Notes: generated from the letters alone by a model not told the origin. DNA of 64,000 bases from Anoplolepis gracilipes (GCF_047496725.1 NW_027328667.1:1520001-1584000); one strand, 5' to 3'. Shown: positions 1 to 9,754, counted from the first letter of the stretch. Numbers and translations are program-made.

Positions 1-921
1 TTAGCGTCATAGCGCGAGACATAGATATCTCCCCTCCAGATTTTGTATTTTTCGATTCGAGCGATATCAACGGTGCAATTATATATATGTACTTATATCC
101 CCTGTTACCCTTCAAATGACCCTGCGCATCATAATCGCGTCTATGCGCGTCACCAATAATACGCTCTTGTATTTTTCCAAATCGTTCCCCCTCGTGTAAA
201 GTTCGTGATCGGGAATTCTCTTGAAGATCAACTCGTACAATCCTGGCGTTCCAATCTACCGCACGTCGTCTATGATAATAGAGTCATCTTTGTTGATGTT
301 AAATCGTTTATTGCCGAGTCGCATTTCATTCTTTTTGTCAAAATAGACTCCATACACATGATCAATTTCGTGATTTTTGTCGCCACTGAGCAAAGCGCTT
401 ATGTACTTTTGCTCAAGTGGTCCAAAGTACTCCCGCAACGTTTCTTGACCTTCCGGCGTTTGTAACTTGTTTCGAACAAACGATGATTCGAGCATGTTGC
501 CCGAGGTTTCGAAAACATCTTCGTTTACGCTTGTTGGTGCGGTTAACGGCGTAGAGGCTATCGACGGTTCATACAGTAAAACGTCCGATCGTTTCCTTTT
601 TTTCGGTGTCACATTTTCCTCTTCCTCTTCCTCTTCCTCTACCTCCGCATCTTTAGCCTCTTCCTTCTTATCTTCCTTGTATCGCTTGATGGGTAAGATT
701 TTAATCTTTGCGCTACTCTCCGACTTATTTTTCATCGCGAACGAGTTGTCGACAATCTTTTGCAGCAGCTCGATAATAGATTTAAAATGGGTCTTGACTG
801 CGATATCGTCATCGATGTTACCGGTCTTCAAAGCGCGATGTTTCTTGCGGATCGATTCGCTCGTTTTCGCAATCTCCTTTGCCATCTTTTCACGCTCGCG
901 AATATTATTGCTCCCAGCCAT
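1..921 (-). pseudogene. Polinton protein X, copy 1 (runs off left edge)
   Basis: I do not recognise the function of this gene. Its start is placed at ATG 921 because copy 2 (13180-14269) aligns from the same point; an ATG 33 bases upstream is also open. The first ~80 residues are charged and helical. They are followed by an acidic run of glutamates and a KKRKR nuclear-localisation-like cluster, then a conserved C-terminal half with the motif PEGQETLREYFGPLEQKYI. An in-frame TAG at 254-256 interrupts the gene. Downstream (toward position 1) the reading still resembles copy 2 (GLYELIFKRIPD) and then loses frame. It lies 59 bases before the ATPase gene on the same strand, so the two were probably co-transcribed. 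The basic cluster suggests a nuclear or nucleic-acid-associated role, which is inference only. Confidence 0.7.
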
Positions 922-980
922 ATCGATAGAGAGTGTTGAACGCTCGCGTTTCACCGCTTACGACAGAATGTAGGCAACGA

Positions 981-1578
981 CTAATCGTTTTGTGGTATTG
1001 CAAACACGTTAAATCCGTTTCTGTATCGCCCGTTTGTAAGCAAGCTATCCTTGTCTATCACGAGAAATCCATACTTTTGCTGCCAACAAGTACGACATAA
1101 CTCACTGAAATCCTCGTATGACATGTCGGTATTCCCGTGATCGTTGTACACGTGTTTCAAGTTGGTGCTATCCTGTTTAAACAAGATTAGCAGGTTCGCG
1201 TTGTCGCGTAAAAGATGTTTCGGTATTCTCGCGTATGTCTGGTAGAGATAGAAGCAGTCGACGTTCGAGTGGCGTCCCATTGAGAAATATTCTCTTATTG
1301 TATTTTGTTTGTCGTACGCCACGTCATCGAAAACGAAAATCAAGTTTGGACGTGCTTCGCTCGGTGGAATGACGTCACTGTTATTGGAAAATGTAAAATA
1401 GCCGATTTCATCAATCGACGTTAACAAATTCTCCAGATATCGATATTTTGGCTGTTGCAGTGACTTTGAATACACGTACACATTTTCAAAGCGGACTTTC
1501 TATCAAACTAATCAACACGTTAGTTTTACCGCAATTCGAGGGGCCGCAAACGATTGCGCGTATAGTATTCGGCAGCAT
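981..1578 (-). pseudogene. Polinton FtsK/HerA-type packaging ATPase, copy 1
   Basis: This is an A32-like genome-packaging ATPase of the kind that pumps DNA into capsids of Polintons, adintoviruses and large DNA viruses. The start is taken at ATG 1578, just before the Walker A motif GPSNCGKT. A 7-base deletion relative to copy 2, right after Walker A, breaks the frame, so only the region from about 1481 onward is open. That part retains the Walker B-like strand (IFVFDDVAYDKQ) and the conserved YQTYARIPKHLLRDNANLL segment. It ends at 981, and gene X follows on the same strand. The divergent gene Y starts ~175 bases away on the other strand. Confidence 0.85.
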
Positions 1579-1752
1579 CGTACCATGTCTACGCATCTCT
1601 ATTGTCCCTCATTGAGCGTAATCTGGCGTCGTAATTTGTCACGCGTATCACGAAAGGTTGTCGCACGAATTTCATTTTCCCACTTCCGATTCGGATCGCA
1701 CGCCTGTCTATTTATAGCTGCGCGGAACTACAAAGTGCTCAGTAACGAAGAA
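1579..1752. promoter_or_regulatory. Candidate bidirectional promoter between ATPase and gene Y
   Basis: The minus-strand block (ATPase, X) and the plus-strand block (Y onward) diverge from this 174-bp gap. The same divergence recurs in copy 2 (14952-15080). The only evidence is this geometry, plus an AT-rich stretch reading TATTTATAG near 1709. The ORF that can be read through part of the gap does not align with copy 2, so I treat it as non-coding. Confidence 0.3.
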
Positions 1753-2016
1753 ATGTTTGACCTGCTATCAAGTCCTTACGATATTCTTGATTTGAGTGCC
1801 GAACAGCTACAGTTTGTATCTAAAGCAGTTTTATTGCGAATGTGTGGTAATCACGTCCACTACGTGTGGGACAAACTTCCGGAATACATAAAGGCGGATT
1901 CAGAGGTTCAGACTTATTATCACTGTTTCGAACATTACAATCGACCGTGGCAACAAACGCAAATTGACGGTCCAGCGCCGATGATAAAAGATTGTCGTGA
2001 ATGTCGACGCAAATAA
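1753..2016 (+). CDS. Polinton small protein Y, copy 1
   Basis: This 87-codon ORF is conserved with copy 2 (15081 onward). Shared segments include LSAEQLQFVSKAVLLR and KADSEVQ, and a C-terminal CRECRR cysteine motif. The frame stays open upstream to 1585, but the two copies align only from the ATG at 1753, so that start is preferred. It is the first gene of the plus-strand virion block and is followed by the PLA2-domain gene. I do not recognise the family; it could be a minor structural or regulatory protein. There is no signal peptide or membrane segment. Confidence 0.6.
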   Translation: MFDLLSSPYDILDLSAEQLQFVSKAVLLRMCGNHVHYVWDKLPEYIKADSEVQTYYHCFEHYNRPWQQTQIDGPAPMIKDCRECRRK

Positions 2017-2101
2017 GTAGAGGTCTATTAAATCGTGCGATAAACTTGTCATAAATGTTAACGCAAATAGATAGAGGTCTATTAAATCGTATGATAAACG
2101 C
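1994..2101 (+). repeat. 54-bp tandem duplication before the PLA2 gene
   Basis: Two adjacent ~54-bp units (1994-2047 and 2048-2101) share the segment TAGAGGTCTATTAAATCGT. Copy 2 has only one unit at the matching place (17370-17430), so the duplication is specific to copy 1. It duplicates the tail of Y and the head of the PLA2 ORF. Confidence 0.75.
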
Positions 2102-2333
2102 ACTTCCTATCGAATTGCATATTCCTGGATACCAGTTTTGCGGTCCGGGCACGCGGTTAGAAAAACGATTGGCTAGAGGTGATCGAGGTATCAACCCATT
2201 GGACGCGACGTGTCGTGAACACGATATAGCGTACTTTCGGAGTAACGATCTTGTCGAAAGACACGCGGTGGATAGGATACTCGCACAAAAAGGCGCAAAC
2301 TTGCATCACTGCAAAAGATTCGTCTCTCGGTGA
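2055..2333 (+). pseudogene. Phospholipase A2-domain capsid protein, copy 1
   Basis: The N-terminal part carries a parvovirus-VP1-like secreted PLA2 core. The calcium-binding loop FCGPGTRL is at about residues 28-35 and the catalytic HD pair at 56-57 within REHDIAY. In parvoviruses this domain breaches the endosomal membrane during entry; that role here is inferred from family knowledge. The frame shifts near 2290, after DRILA. The homologous continuation (ERTAATAVWTAMK) is read in the next frame at 2251-2370, so this copy is broken. It precedes the protease and capsid genes on the same strand. Confidence 0.8.
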
Positions 2334-2364
2334 GAGAACCGCAGCCACAGCCGTCTGGACTGCG

Positions 2365-3075
2365 ATGAAAACCAAAACGAAGTTCGGTATGGGTCTAAAG
2401 ACGAAAACGAAGAAAAAGACGGTGAAAAAACGAATACTTCCGGTAGCGAAACGCGGGGGTGTATTACCAATTCTACCGGTGTTGGGCGCTCTTGGATCTC
2501 TAATTGGTGGAGCGACTGGTGTAGCAAAGATGGTGAACGATGGAAAAGCTACACAACGTCAATTTCAAGAGATGCTACGTCACAATCGTGCCATGGAAGG
2601 TCGCAGATTGTATCTCGCGCCATACAAATACGGACGAGGAGTCTCAATGAGAAAGAAGAAAAAAAACGTCAAAGAGACGCTAAAAATGTCAGAGGGCGTA
2701 ACTACCAACATAAAATTGCTGCAACGAGCAAAACGTATGCACATTCCATATTTTAGAGGTGTTTTTATGCGTAACTCATTACCGATCGGTGATATATATC
2801 GAAACGAGAGCGGCATCATAAATTTGGATAACGCTAAAGGCTCGGGTACTCACTGGGTAGCGTATGCAAAGAGGGGGAATCGAGCTATATATTTTGACAG
2901 TTTTGGCAATCTTCGACCGCCAAATGAATTGATGCGATATTTAAATGTGACAAAAATAGAATATAATCACACATCCTATCAAACTTATAATCAAAGCATC
3001 TGCGGACAATTGTGCTTGCAGTTTTTCCGAACGGTCGATGCACGCGAATTTAAAGACATACATTGCGCTATTTAA
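2365..3075 (+). CDS. Adenain-like cysteine protease with hydrophobic N-region, copy 1
   Basis: This is a virion maturation protease of the adenain/Ulp1 type. Counting from the open frame at 2251, the catalytic His is at ~201 (GTHWVAY), the acid at ~216 (YFDSFGN) and the Cys at ~251 (SICGQLC). That spacing fits the family. Upstream, a lysine-rich stretch is followed by a Gly/Pro-rich hydrophobic segment at ~70-92 (GGVLPILPVLGALGSLIGG). That segment resembles the membrane-active or core peptides found in adenovirus-like minor proteins (inference). The same frame extends up to 2251 and encodes the tail of the PLA2 protein, so the two may once have been one polyprotein. The start at ATG 2365 is tentative. 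The catalytic triad is intact here. Confidence 0.75.
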   Translation: MKTKTKFGMGLKTKTKKKTVKKRILPVAKRGGVLPILPVLGALGSLIGGATGVAKMVNDGKATQRQFQEMLRHNRAMEGRRLYLAPYKYGRGVSMRKKKKNVKETLKMSEGVTTNIKLLQRAKRMHIPYFRGVFMRNSLPIGDIYRNESGIINLDNAKGSGTHWVAYAKRGNRAIYFDSFGNLRPPNELMRYLNVTKIEYNHTSYQTYNQSICGQLCLQFFRTVDAREFKDIHCAI

Positions 3076-3104
3076 CTTAGTATTCGTTAAACAGTTTGGT
3101 CAAC

Positions 3105-5246
3105 ATGTCTATGACATTCACGCTGACTGGAAAGAGCAGCGTTCTCGCGGCAAACTACTTTCCCAACGTAGATTTAAGCGACGGTGAATACGAGCTTGAT
3201 CTAGCAAATTTTGAGAGTTATCACACGATATCGAACGTGAATTCCTCGAATAATAAATTTTACTTTGACAAAGACGATGCGGAAATTACGATTCCCGAGG
3301 GATCGTACGAGCTGCAAGCGATACATGAATTTTTGAAACATACAATTTCACGAAAACGTTCGCAACACACAGTTCGTAATGGTGATAAAAAACACACTGA
3401 CGACGATGATGACTTTGAGGCTGGAGAATGGCCTATAGTGCTCCGCGCTAATTACAATACGATCAGGAGCGAGATCAAATGTGCCTACAGATTAAATTTT
3501 AGCAAGCCTAACAATATTGGATCGCTGCTAGGATTCTCGAACCGTATACTGCAGCCGCGAAAATGGTACGAGTCGGACGTGCCGATTAACATTATCAACG
3601 TGAACATTATCCGCGTCGAATGTAATGTGACCGCGGGTGCGTACAACAACGGCAAACTCGTTCATACGATACATGAATTTTCACCGAGAGTACCACCAGG
3701 ATATAAGATATCAGAAACACCGGCGCACATCATTTACCTACCGATCATCGTGCGGTGCATTACGGATTTAACGTTACACGTTGTCGACCAGGAAGGACGA
3801 TTACTTGATTTTCGAGGAGAAGAGATCACCATTAGATTGTATGTACGGCGGCGGCAAAATTATCGTGTGATGTTCGTGTTGAACGGATCGAAAAACGTGA
3901 GAGACAACACAATCTTTACGACGCTAGCGACAACAACATCGACATTTGCTAATATCCAATCAGCCGGCACTAAGAAAAAGAAATTGAACGCATCAAATGT
4001 TGCGTTTTTACAATCTTTGGGATTCGTGGTGCGAAACATTTGCGCGATGACTGACATTCTCAACATCGCGGACGAGCTAGTCTTTGACGATCGCATTGTC
4101 AAGATTGAGACTCACTCCTACAACCCATTCGCCAACACAACGTTCGGACACAGTGATGAGATAAGAATACCCATACAACAACAGGATCTGTATACATTGC
4201 CGTACGAGAGTTTCTTATACATCGAGGGAGAATTGAAGATAAAGCAACCAACTGCCGGTTCCGATGTGGTACTGCAAAATAATTGCGTTGCATTCATGTT
4301 TGACGAGATTCGATACAAACTCGATGGTGTGGAGATTAATCGGAATAGAAACGTGGGAATAACAAGTATGCTTAAAAACTATGTAACAATATCATCCGAT
4401 AGAAGCGTGATTATGAGAAATGCTGGCTGGAGTGAGCCAACTATTGTGAATGGACACTTTAATTTTTGCGTACCGCTCTACATGTTATTGGGATTTTGCG
4501 AGGATTACAGACGCATAGTAATTAATGCTCGTCACGAGTTGATCTTAATACGATCGCGCAATGACAACAATTGTCTGCTTGAAGCTTCGACGCTGAAGCC
4601 TGTGCTCAACATATTCAAGATACAATGGCGAATGCCACATGTGTTGTTGAGTGAAATTAAAAAGCTGTCTATGCTGCGCGCTCTGGAAAGTAGACGCTAT
4701 CTCAGCATGGGTTTTCGCTCGTGGGATCTGTACAAGTTTCCGCTGTTGCAGCATACAACCAAGCATTCATGGGCCATTAAAACCGCGACTCAGCTGGAGA
4801 AACCACGATACGTTATCTTTGCTCTGCAGACAGGCCGGAAGAATGTTATGTCCGAGGATGCGAGTAAATTCGACGACTGTAAATTAACAAACGTGAAACT
4901 CTATCTGAACTCGGAATGTTATCCGTACAACGACATGAATCTGGATTTCGATAAAAATAGATGGTCGATTCTGTACGACACGTACGCGCGTTTCTGCAAA
5001 AACTATTACGGATACGAGTACCTCGAACCGAGTCTCACCGTCTCACTGTTTCTACATTACGGTCCGTTTGTGATCATCGATTGTTCTCAACAAAACGAAT
5101 CGGTCAAGAGTGCAACCGTGGATGTGCGATTGGAATTTGAGTGTAAGGAGAATGTGTCTAATAATACGACTGCGTACTGTCTCATCATACACGATCGCGT
5201 GATCCAGTACAACCCATTGACCAACGTTGTGCGCAAAATTACCTAA
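3105..5246 (+). CDS. Penton-like plus major-capsid-like proteins in one open frame, copy 1
   Basis: An uninterrupted 713-codon ORF, the best-preserved gene of the element. The start is at ATG 3105 (MSMTFTLTG), matching the ATG of copy 2. Residues 1-255 form a penton-like/minor capsid region (motifs NVNSSNNKFYF, SLLGFSNRILQPRKWYESD, EFSPRVPPGYK). Residues 256-713 look like the double-jelly-roll major capsid protein (FDDRIVKIETHSYNP, NARHELILIRSRNDNN, WRMPHV, HSWAIKTATQLEKPRYVIFALQ). In copy 2 these regions are separated by a stop at 19108 and a new ATG at 19110. The join here may therefore be stop loss rather than a true fusion. The capsid assignment rests on gene order and length; no structure search was possible. 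Confidence 0.75.
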   Translation: MSMTFTLTGKSSVLAANYFPNVDLSDGEYELDLANFESYHTISNVNSSNNKFYFDKDDAEITIPEGSYELQAIHEFLKHTISRKRSQHTVRNGDKKHTDDDDDFEAGEWPIVLRANYNTIRSEIKCAYRLNFSKPNNIGSLLGFSNRILQPRKWYESDVPINIINVNIIRVECNVTAGAYNNGKLVHTIHEFSPRVPPGYKISETPAHIIYLPIIVRCITDLTLHVVDQEGRLLDFRGEEITIRLYVRRRQNYRVMFVLNGSKNVRDNTIFTTLATTTSTFANIQSAGTKKKKLNASNVAFLQSLGFVVRNICAMTDILNIADELVFDDRIVKIETHSYNPFANTTFGHSDEIRIPIQQQDLYTLPYESFLYIEGELKIKQPTAGSDVVLQNNCVAFMFDEIRYKLDGVEINRNRNVGITSMLKNYVTISSDRSVIMRNAGWSEPTIVNGHFNFCVPLYMLLGFCEDYRRIVINARHELILIRSRNDNNCLLEASTLKPVLNIFKIQWRMPHVLLSEIKKLSMLRALESRRYLSMGFRSWDLYKFPLLQHTTKHSWAIKTATQLEKPRYVIFALQTGRKNVMSEDASKFDDCKLTNVKLYLNSECYPYNDMNLDFDKNRWSILYDTYARFCKNYYGYEYLEPSLTVSLFLHYGPFVIIDCSQQNESVKSATVDVRLEFECKENVSNNTTAYCLIIHDRVIQYNPLTNVVRKIT

Positions 5247-5348
5247 GTGTTAGCGACAATAATTTAGAAAGAGAGGGGAAGCAGGATATAAATCCAAGTG
5301 TTACGAGATGGTTGTCATTCTTCTTAACTGACGAAAAGAGATCTCATC

Positions 5349-5852
5349 ATGTCTGTATCAACGTTTGTCGATCTGCAAGGATTTGTCGTTTCGAATAAAT
5401 TCATCGCAAAGGAGGTGGCAATGCTGAGAAGAGGAACTGTTCTCGCACACTACATTTTTCGGAGTCCTATACCATGGCATCTCCTTACAAAATCCGAAAA
5501 GTGTCAAACTTCATGGTTGATGGCGAATCATCATGGACTACAATGGGAGGATGGAATCGTTGCGTACAGCATGGCGAAACGGTTGATTACAACAGCTGTA
5601 GTTGAAGAAGAAGAAGATAAAATGCAGTGTATCGTATACGTTAAAGGATGTCAGAAACGAGAATGACTTGCTAATATGCTCGGCGACGATGCGAGAGAAA
5701 ATTTAATTATCGAGACCTTGGATGCTGATTACGACGATATCGAATCTTTAAATAATCTAAATGTTAAAAATACTATGCGATGTGGAAAACATGTTAAGAA
5801 TTGCGCATTACAAAATGTATTCAAAATATTTAACTGGTGGTCGCAACGCTAG
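5349..5852 (+). pseudogene. Polinton small WWS-tailed protein, copy 1
   Basis: A ~167-codon gene at the end of the virion block. It begins MSVSTFVDLQGF and ends with the conserved tail FNWWSQR. A TGA at 5664-5666 interrupts it exactly where copy 2 has a tryptophan codon (TGG), so this is a single-base nonsense change. The frame is otherwise intact to the TAG at 5850-5852. An AATAAA lies ~25 bases downstream. I do not recognise the family; the D.QGF start and scattered acidic residues could fit an RNase H-fold enzyme, but I cannot support that from sequence alone. Confidence 0.7.
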
Positions 5853-6221
5853 AAAGAATTGCAAGATTTGGAAAAATAAAATATTTAAACACTAATATGT
5901 TTTATCTCTTATTCCCCCTTCTCATTCCCTCCCTCCCTCACGAGTCATTTAAGAATTCTTTTTATTCGAGTATCGTCTCTCCCTTCTCCTAAAAATTTCA
6001 GAGCACTGAAGTATTCTAGAATTTCCCACCACATTTACCACTAATTTCCCCCCACTACTTTGAAAAAACCGGATGTCACGTATATTTGATTTTTCATACG
6101 ATCAGTGTTGCGTTAACCGTTCGTGAAAGTAGTTCACTTTTGAAATCTGGAAATATCTACTACGTCGAAAGAAGCAGTGGCGGCCCCAGCAGAAGCGTGA
6201 ATAATTACGTATCGAGTCGTT
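5853..6221 (+). other. Intergenic with polyadenylation signal
   Basis: An AATAAA at about 5875 follows gene 5349-5852. The rest is pyrimidine-rich sequence without an open frame or repeat that I can support. Confidence 0.5.
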
Positions 6222-6661
6222 ATGAAACTCCATCGTTTGAGAACAAATGTGACAAGTAAGTTTTTGTTTAACTTCTTTCTATTTTTCACAAATTGTTTTT
6301 AAACTAATTTCTTTTTTATTTTTCTACAGCATTTCGTTGAAGCGTCGTGCGATTCGTATACTAAGTAGACGATACGCATTGACAACCACGGAATTCAAAT
6401 TCCTTGAAATTGGTATCAACGTGGGTCCACCGAGTTACGTGGAAATTGTCATAGGAGATCATCAAGGAAAGGAACTGGTATTATCTCTACGAGCAACATC
6501 GCAATATTCACGATTTACTGCGAAAGGACTCTAAAGATACCTATAATTTTATAAGCGTTGGACCGCTAACAGTGCGAGTTCATACGATTAACGATACTAA
6601 ACTTATAAGTCTCGAATCTTTAAACGTGCGCATGATAATGATTTTTGAATTAAGTTTTTAG
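6222..6661 (+). pseudogene. Unrecognised intron-containing gene Z of copy 1
   Basis: A short first exon starts at ATG 6222 (MKLHRLRTNVT). It is followed by a donor around 6256-6261, an ~70-base T-rich intron and an acceptor TTTTTCTACAG ending at 6329. The second exon encodes a basic start (LKRRAIRILSRR) and a segment with PPSYVEIVIGDHQGKEL. Near 6480 the reading shifts one frame and continues (DLLRKDSKDTYNFISVGP) to a TAG at 6659-6661, followed by an AATAAA within ~45 bases. Joining the best GTAAGT donor gives an early stop, so either a weaker donor four bases on is used or the exon is damaged. Copy 2 has no counterpart after its last gene. Confidence 0.45.
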
Positions 6662-7203
6662 TCACAATATGTAATAAAAAAAAAAAAATATAAAAGAGAA
6701 GAATAAAGTTTTTTTTTAAATTTAAATCATGATATAATTTATTCGCACGCATTTCCCATCCGTGCTTCCTCCTACCCGTAAACAGTCCCAGTTCTCAAAC
6801 GTAGCTCGTTGCGGGGGATGACGTCATGCTGAGAAGGGAGAATGCGAAGCTAGGGACCGCGAGAGAGTAAGCGCTAGGAAAGAAAGATAGCGCGAGGCGA
6901 AGGAGAACGAGAGAGTAAACGCTAGGAAAGAAAGAGATAACGCAAGGCGCAGGAGAGCGAGAACGCAGAGAATTTTTTTTATATTAAATATTAAGTTATT
7001 ATATCTAATTATATATAATATATGAAAAAAGAAGGATGGGATAGATGAAGGAAGCGCAAGCAAGCAATTATATGTGTTTAACATAATTTTTTTATTTAAA
7101 AAGTGTGTGTGTATTTATTTACAAAAAATCTGTGTGTGCGTGCGTGCGTGCGTGCGTACGTGTGTGTGTGTGTGTGTGTGTGTGGATAAAAATAAAGTTA
7201 AAA

Positions 7204-7766
7204 TCAGGGAAGGGAAGGAGAAGGCGCAGCATCTCTGAAACAGAAAAAGGAACATTTTTATTAGTATTTTAAAATATATTTAAAATTTGACCATATTATA
7301 AAGAGATACTTACAATACGAGGGGCTCCTCTCCGAATAAGCTGCGGAGGTCAAATATGTCCCCCTGTATGTGCACTATTTCCCGGGCACCGAAGCGATCA
7401 TGCCATAAATCCTGCCATTCTTCGGCCTCCCTTCGATTGACCCGCACCCAGCGCACATTCTCCATGTGCGCTATGCTTATATATCCAGGGATCGGATCAG
7501 CATCTATTTCGAAAATCTATTAAAAAAAACAAATATATTATAAATATATTATAAATAAAAAAAAGCGTATAAAAATAATAATAAAAACTACTTACATTTC
7601 CAAACAGGACCTATAGTAGCGCCTGGAATGGGGCGCGGGCCAAATTTCGCGCTCTTCGAAGTGAGCGGCGGCGATGGTACCGGCGACGGTCGATCCATTC
7701 CGGAAGCCGTAGGTGGCGGAATCCCGTCTCAAACATCGCATGCATGAACGCAACAATTTGCGACAT
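7204..7766 (-). pseudogene. Three-exon gene in left arm, one nonsense codon
   Basis: The exons on the minus strand are 7766-7596, 7516-7314 and 7234-7204. They join in frame through canonical GTAAGT donors and AG acceptors (171+203+31 bases). The gene starts MSQIVAFMHAMFETGFRHL and matches the right-arm gene at 21916-22604 exon by exon. A TAG at 7613-7611 in exon 1 breaks it, so this copy is dead unless it is read through. The protein is arginine-rich with short hydrophobic patches; I recognise no domain. Exon boundaries have the same phases in both copies, which supports the model. Confidence 0.6.
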
Positions 7767-7800
7767 TTTTTTTTATTTTAACAAAATACGCTCACTCGTC

Positions 7801-7865
7801 AACAGTCAGATACTTTATGCCAGCTCCAGCGAGAGCTAGGTAACGTCTCGGTAAAAAGGGTAGGG
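7801..7865 (-). promoter_or_regulatory. Conserved upstream element of the arm gene (left)
   Basis: On the minus strand this reads ACCGAGACGTTACCTAGCT, then CGCTGGAGCTGGCATAAAGT, ending ~35 bases before the ATG. The same block precedes the right-arm gene at 21825-21875. A partial third copy lies at 8041-8065. It is far better conserved than the introns, and the GGCATAAAGT core could be TATA-like. A core-promoter role is inferred. Confidence 0.45.
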
Positions 7866-8039
7866 GGTGAGCAAGGCATAAGAGCTAGTACGAATGCCTA
7901 CTCTTCACAACTAATAAAAAAAAAAAATAAAAGCTAACGTGAATTTTATGGAGTCCCCGGCTATAAATCAATCATGCGTTTTTGCACCTTTAAAAACGGC
8001 CCGACCTGTTCGTCGCAGCGTCAACCAAAAATTTCTATT

Positions 8040-8870
8040 CTAAACTTTATGCCAGCTCCAACGAAGGGATCGTGAAAGAGAGAGAGAGAGAGCCAACACC
8101 TAAAAGTTAGATTGTGCGAGGCGAAGGAGAGCGAGAGAGTAAGCGCTAGGAAAGAAAAAGATAGCGCTACATTAGAAATAACGTAAGGTTTAGGGATCGT
8201 GAGAGAGCGAGGCGAAGGAGAGCGAGAGAGTAAGCGCTAGGAAAGAAAGAGGTAGCGCGAGGCGAAGGAGAGCGAGAGAGTAAACGCTAGAAAAGAAAGA
8301 GATAACGTGAAGCAAAGGAGAGCGAGAACGCAGAGAATTTTTTTTTCTTTTTTTCTTTTTTTTTCTTTTTATAATTTTTTTTCCTTTTTTTCTTATTTTT
8401 TTCTTTTTATAATTTTTTTTTCTTTTTTTCTTTTTTTTCTTTTTATAATTTTTTTTTCTTTTTTTTTCTTTTTATAATTTTCTTTATATTAAATATTAAG
8501 TTTTTATATCTAATTATATCTAATATATGAAGGAAGAAGGATGGGATAGATGAAGGAAGCGCAAGCAAGCAATTATATGTGTTTAACATAATTTTTTTAT
8601 TTAAAAAGTTTGTGTGTATTTATTTACAAAAATCTGTGTATGTGTGTGTGAATTTAAAAATAAAAAAAAAGATAAAAAAAATATATAAAAGATTGCATGA
8701 CGATGGTCGAGCGGTACGGCACGACGGCGACTGCTGCTGCAAAGTGCTGGAGGGGATGACCGGGCGGTGGTAGTGGCGTCCAGGTAGGGCTCCTGCATAA
8801 CAGAAAAAAAAATTTATTAATATTTTCATAATTTGAAAAAAAATAAAATAAAACAATAAATAATAATAAA
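8040..8870 (-). repeat. Partial third copy of the arm, with last exon
   Basis: This segment repeats the left arm in the same orientation: the GCCAGCTCC upstream block at 8047, the GAAGGAGAGCGAGAGAGTAAG satellite-like units (8110-8340), T-rich simple sequence (8341-8490) and the AAGGATGGGATAGATGAAGG tail (8537). On the minus strand 8798-8690 follows a TTATGCAG acceptor and could be a divergent terminal exon (EPYLDATTTARSSPP). Exons 1 and 2 are missing, so this is a truncated tandem copy. Confidence 0.5.
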
Positions 8871-9457
8871 GTCAGTGCTCTCTTAAATATAAATTATTAA
8901 ATAAGTTAAAAACGGCAATAGAGAGCAAAAATTAAGTCGTGTTAAACGAGTTAGGTCTTAATCAAACAATCATATAATAATTAAAACACAATAATAAGGT
9001 ATATTATAGATATCAAAAATGATAATAATTATTACATATGTCGCATAATCTTCAATAATAAAATTACTATTAGCGGTGTTCTATATCGCATTATCATAAC
9101 GCAAATCAATCCTCATATCAAAAATTACAAATGTTAAGAGAATCTTTATATCGCATTTACGTAACTCTACTCATACGAAGATATTAAACCGACAAATGTT
9201 AATAAGAAATTACAATTCAATAATATAATTATTTGGATGCGTGCGTTTCGAGCTCAATCTTTGAGTCTTCATCAGCAAAAATTAAATCACAAATATAAAA
9301 ATTTATAAATTAATACGAGAATATTTACTAATGTGTTATGAGTATAAATGTAAAACGCCATTGTCTTAGTTGTGTGAACCTACTCCGATAGATGTTATTA
9401 GACGAACATAGTCAAAAAGTTGAAAAAGAATACTTACACATCAAGGATTACTTACAA
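8871..9457. other. AT-rich, probable Penelope-like LTR remnant
   Basis: There are no open frames. The only notable piece is the hammerhead-like motif at 9241-9276, which two Penelope-like elements further right also have next to their ends. A Penelope LTR fragment is therefore likely here. Confidence 0.35.
9241..9276 (-). ncRNA. Hammerhead-ribozyme-like core motif
   Basis: On the minus strand this reads CTGATGA, then a self-complementary CTCA/TGAG hairpin, then GAAACG. CUGANGA...GAAA is the hammerhead catalytic core, and such motifs are known in Penelope-like element LTRs. One extra base follows CTGATGA before the stem, and I cannot close stem III, so activity is doubtful. Confidence 0.3.
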
Positions 9458-9754
9458 TTACTGATCAGAATCAGTATCAGAATCTGGATCATTATCGATG
9501 ACATGTTGTAGATGCAATATGTTATCGATATGTTGACGGATTTCCCGATGGATTTCTTGCAATTGCTCAGGATATGCTTGCCGATTTCCGTCTGGTAAAC
9601 AACAATTCTCGCAAGGCTTTCCCCTTAGTCTATTGTTTTCATTAGTCCATATATAAGTTTGTAGTTTGGAGATCACGGTTGAAGAATTTTTTATGCCAAG
9701 TTCGCGATTTCGTTGAAACTGCACCACCGCATTCAATAGTTTTTCGGTCACCAT
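9458..9754 (-). CDS. Unrecognised 98-residue ORF
   Basis: A complete ORF from ATG to stop, with a CENCC cysteine cluster near residue 50 and an acidic SD-rich tail (DNDPDSDTDSD). The helical region LQEIHREIRQHIDNILHL could be a short coiled coil. It lies 82 bases downstream of another small minus-strand ORF with CxxC motifs; they may be one broken gene. It sits inside the Polinton copy 2 span, left of PolB, but nothing similar occurs in copy 1 within this window. Confidence 0.4.
   Translation of the reverse strand: MVTEKLLNAVVQFQRNRELGIKNSSTVISKLQTYIWTNENNRLRGKPCENCCLPDGNRQAYPEQLQEIHREIRQHIDNILHLQHVIDNDPDSDTDSDQ

Larger units (their letters stand above)
6821..7945 (-). repeat. Left inverted repeat arm of Polinton copy 2
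   Basis: Read on the minus strand, this segment matches 21745-23060 in order: the AGTAGGCATT stretch, the GAGACGTTACCTAGCT element, three exons, the AAGGATGGGATAGAT tail and the TTCTCTGCGTTCTCGC motif. The two arms are diverged (roughly two thirds identical by eye) and flank a ~14-kb interior carrying PolB, integrase and the virion genes. That size and structure fit a Polinton terminal inverted repeat. I cannot fix the outermost base or a 6-bp target duplication. Confidence 0.55.

Noticed and set aside
467..973. Plus-strand frame of 168 codons opposite gene X
   Set aside because: A serine/phenylalanine-rich antisense shadow of the acidic and basic X coding region; copy 2 has no matching frame.
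7137..7184. (GTGC)n/(GT)n run as a regulatory site
   Set aside because: A simple microsatellite; nothing ties it to a gene.
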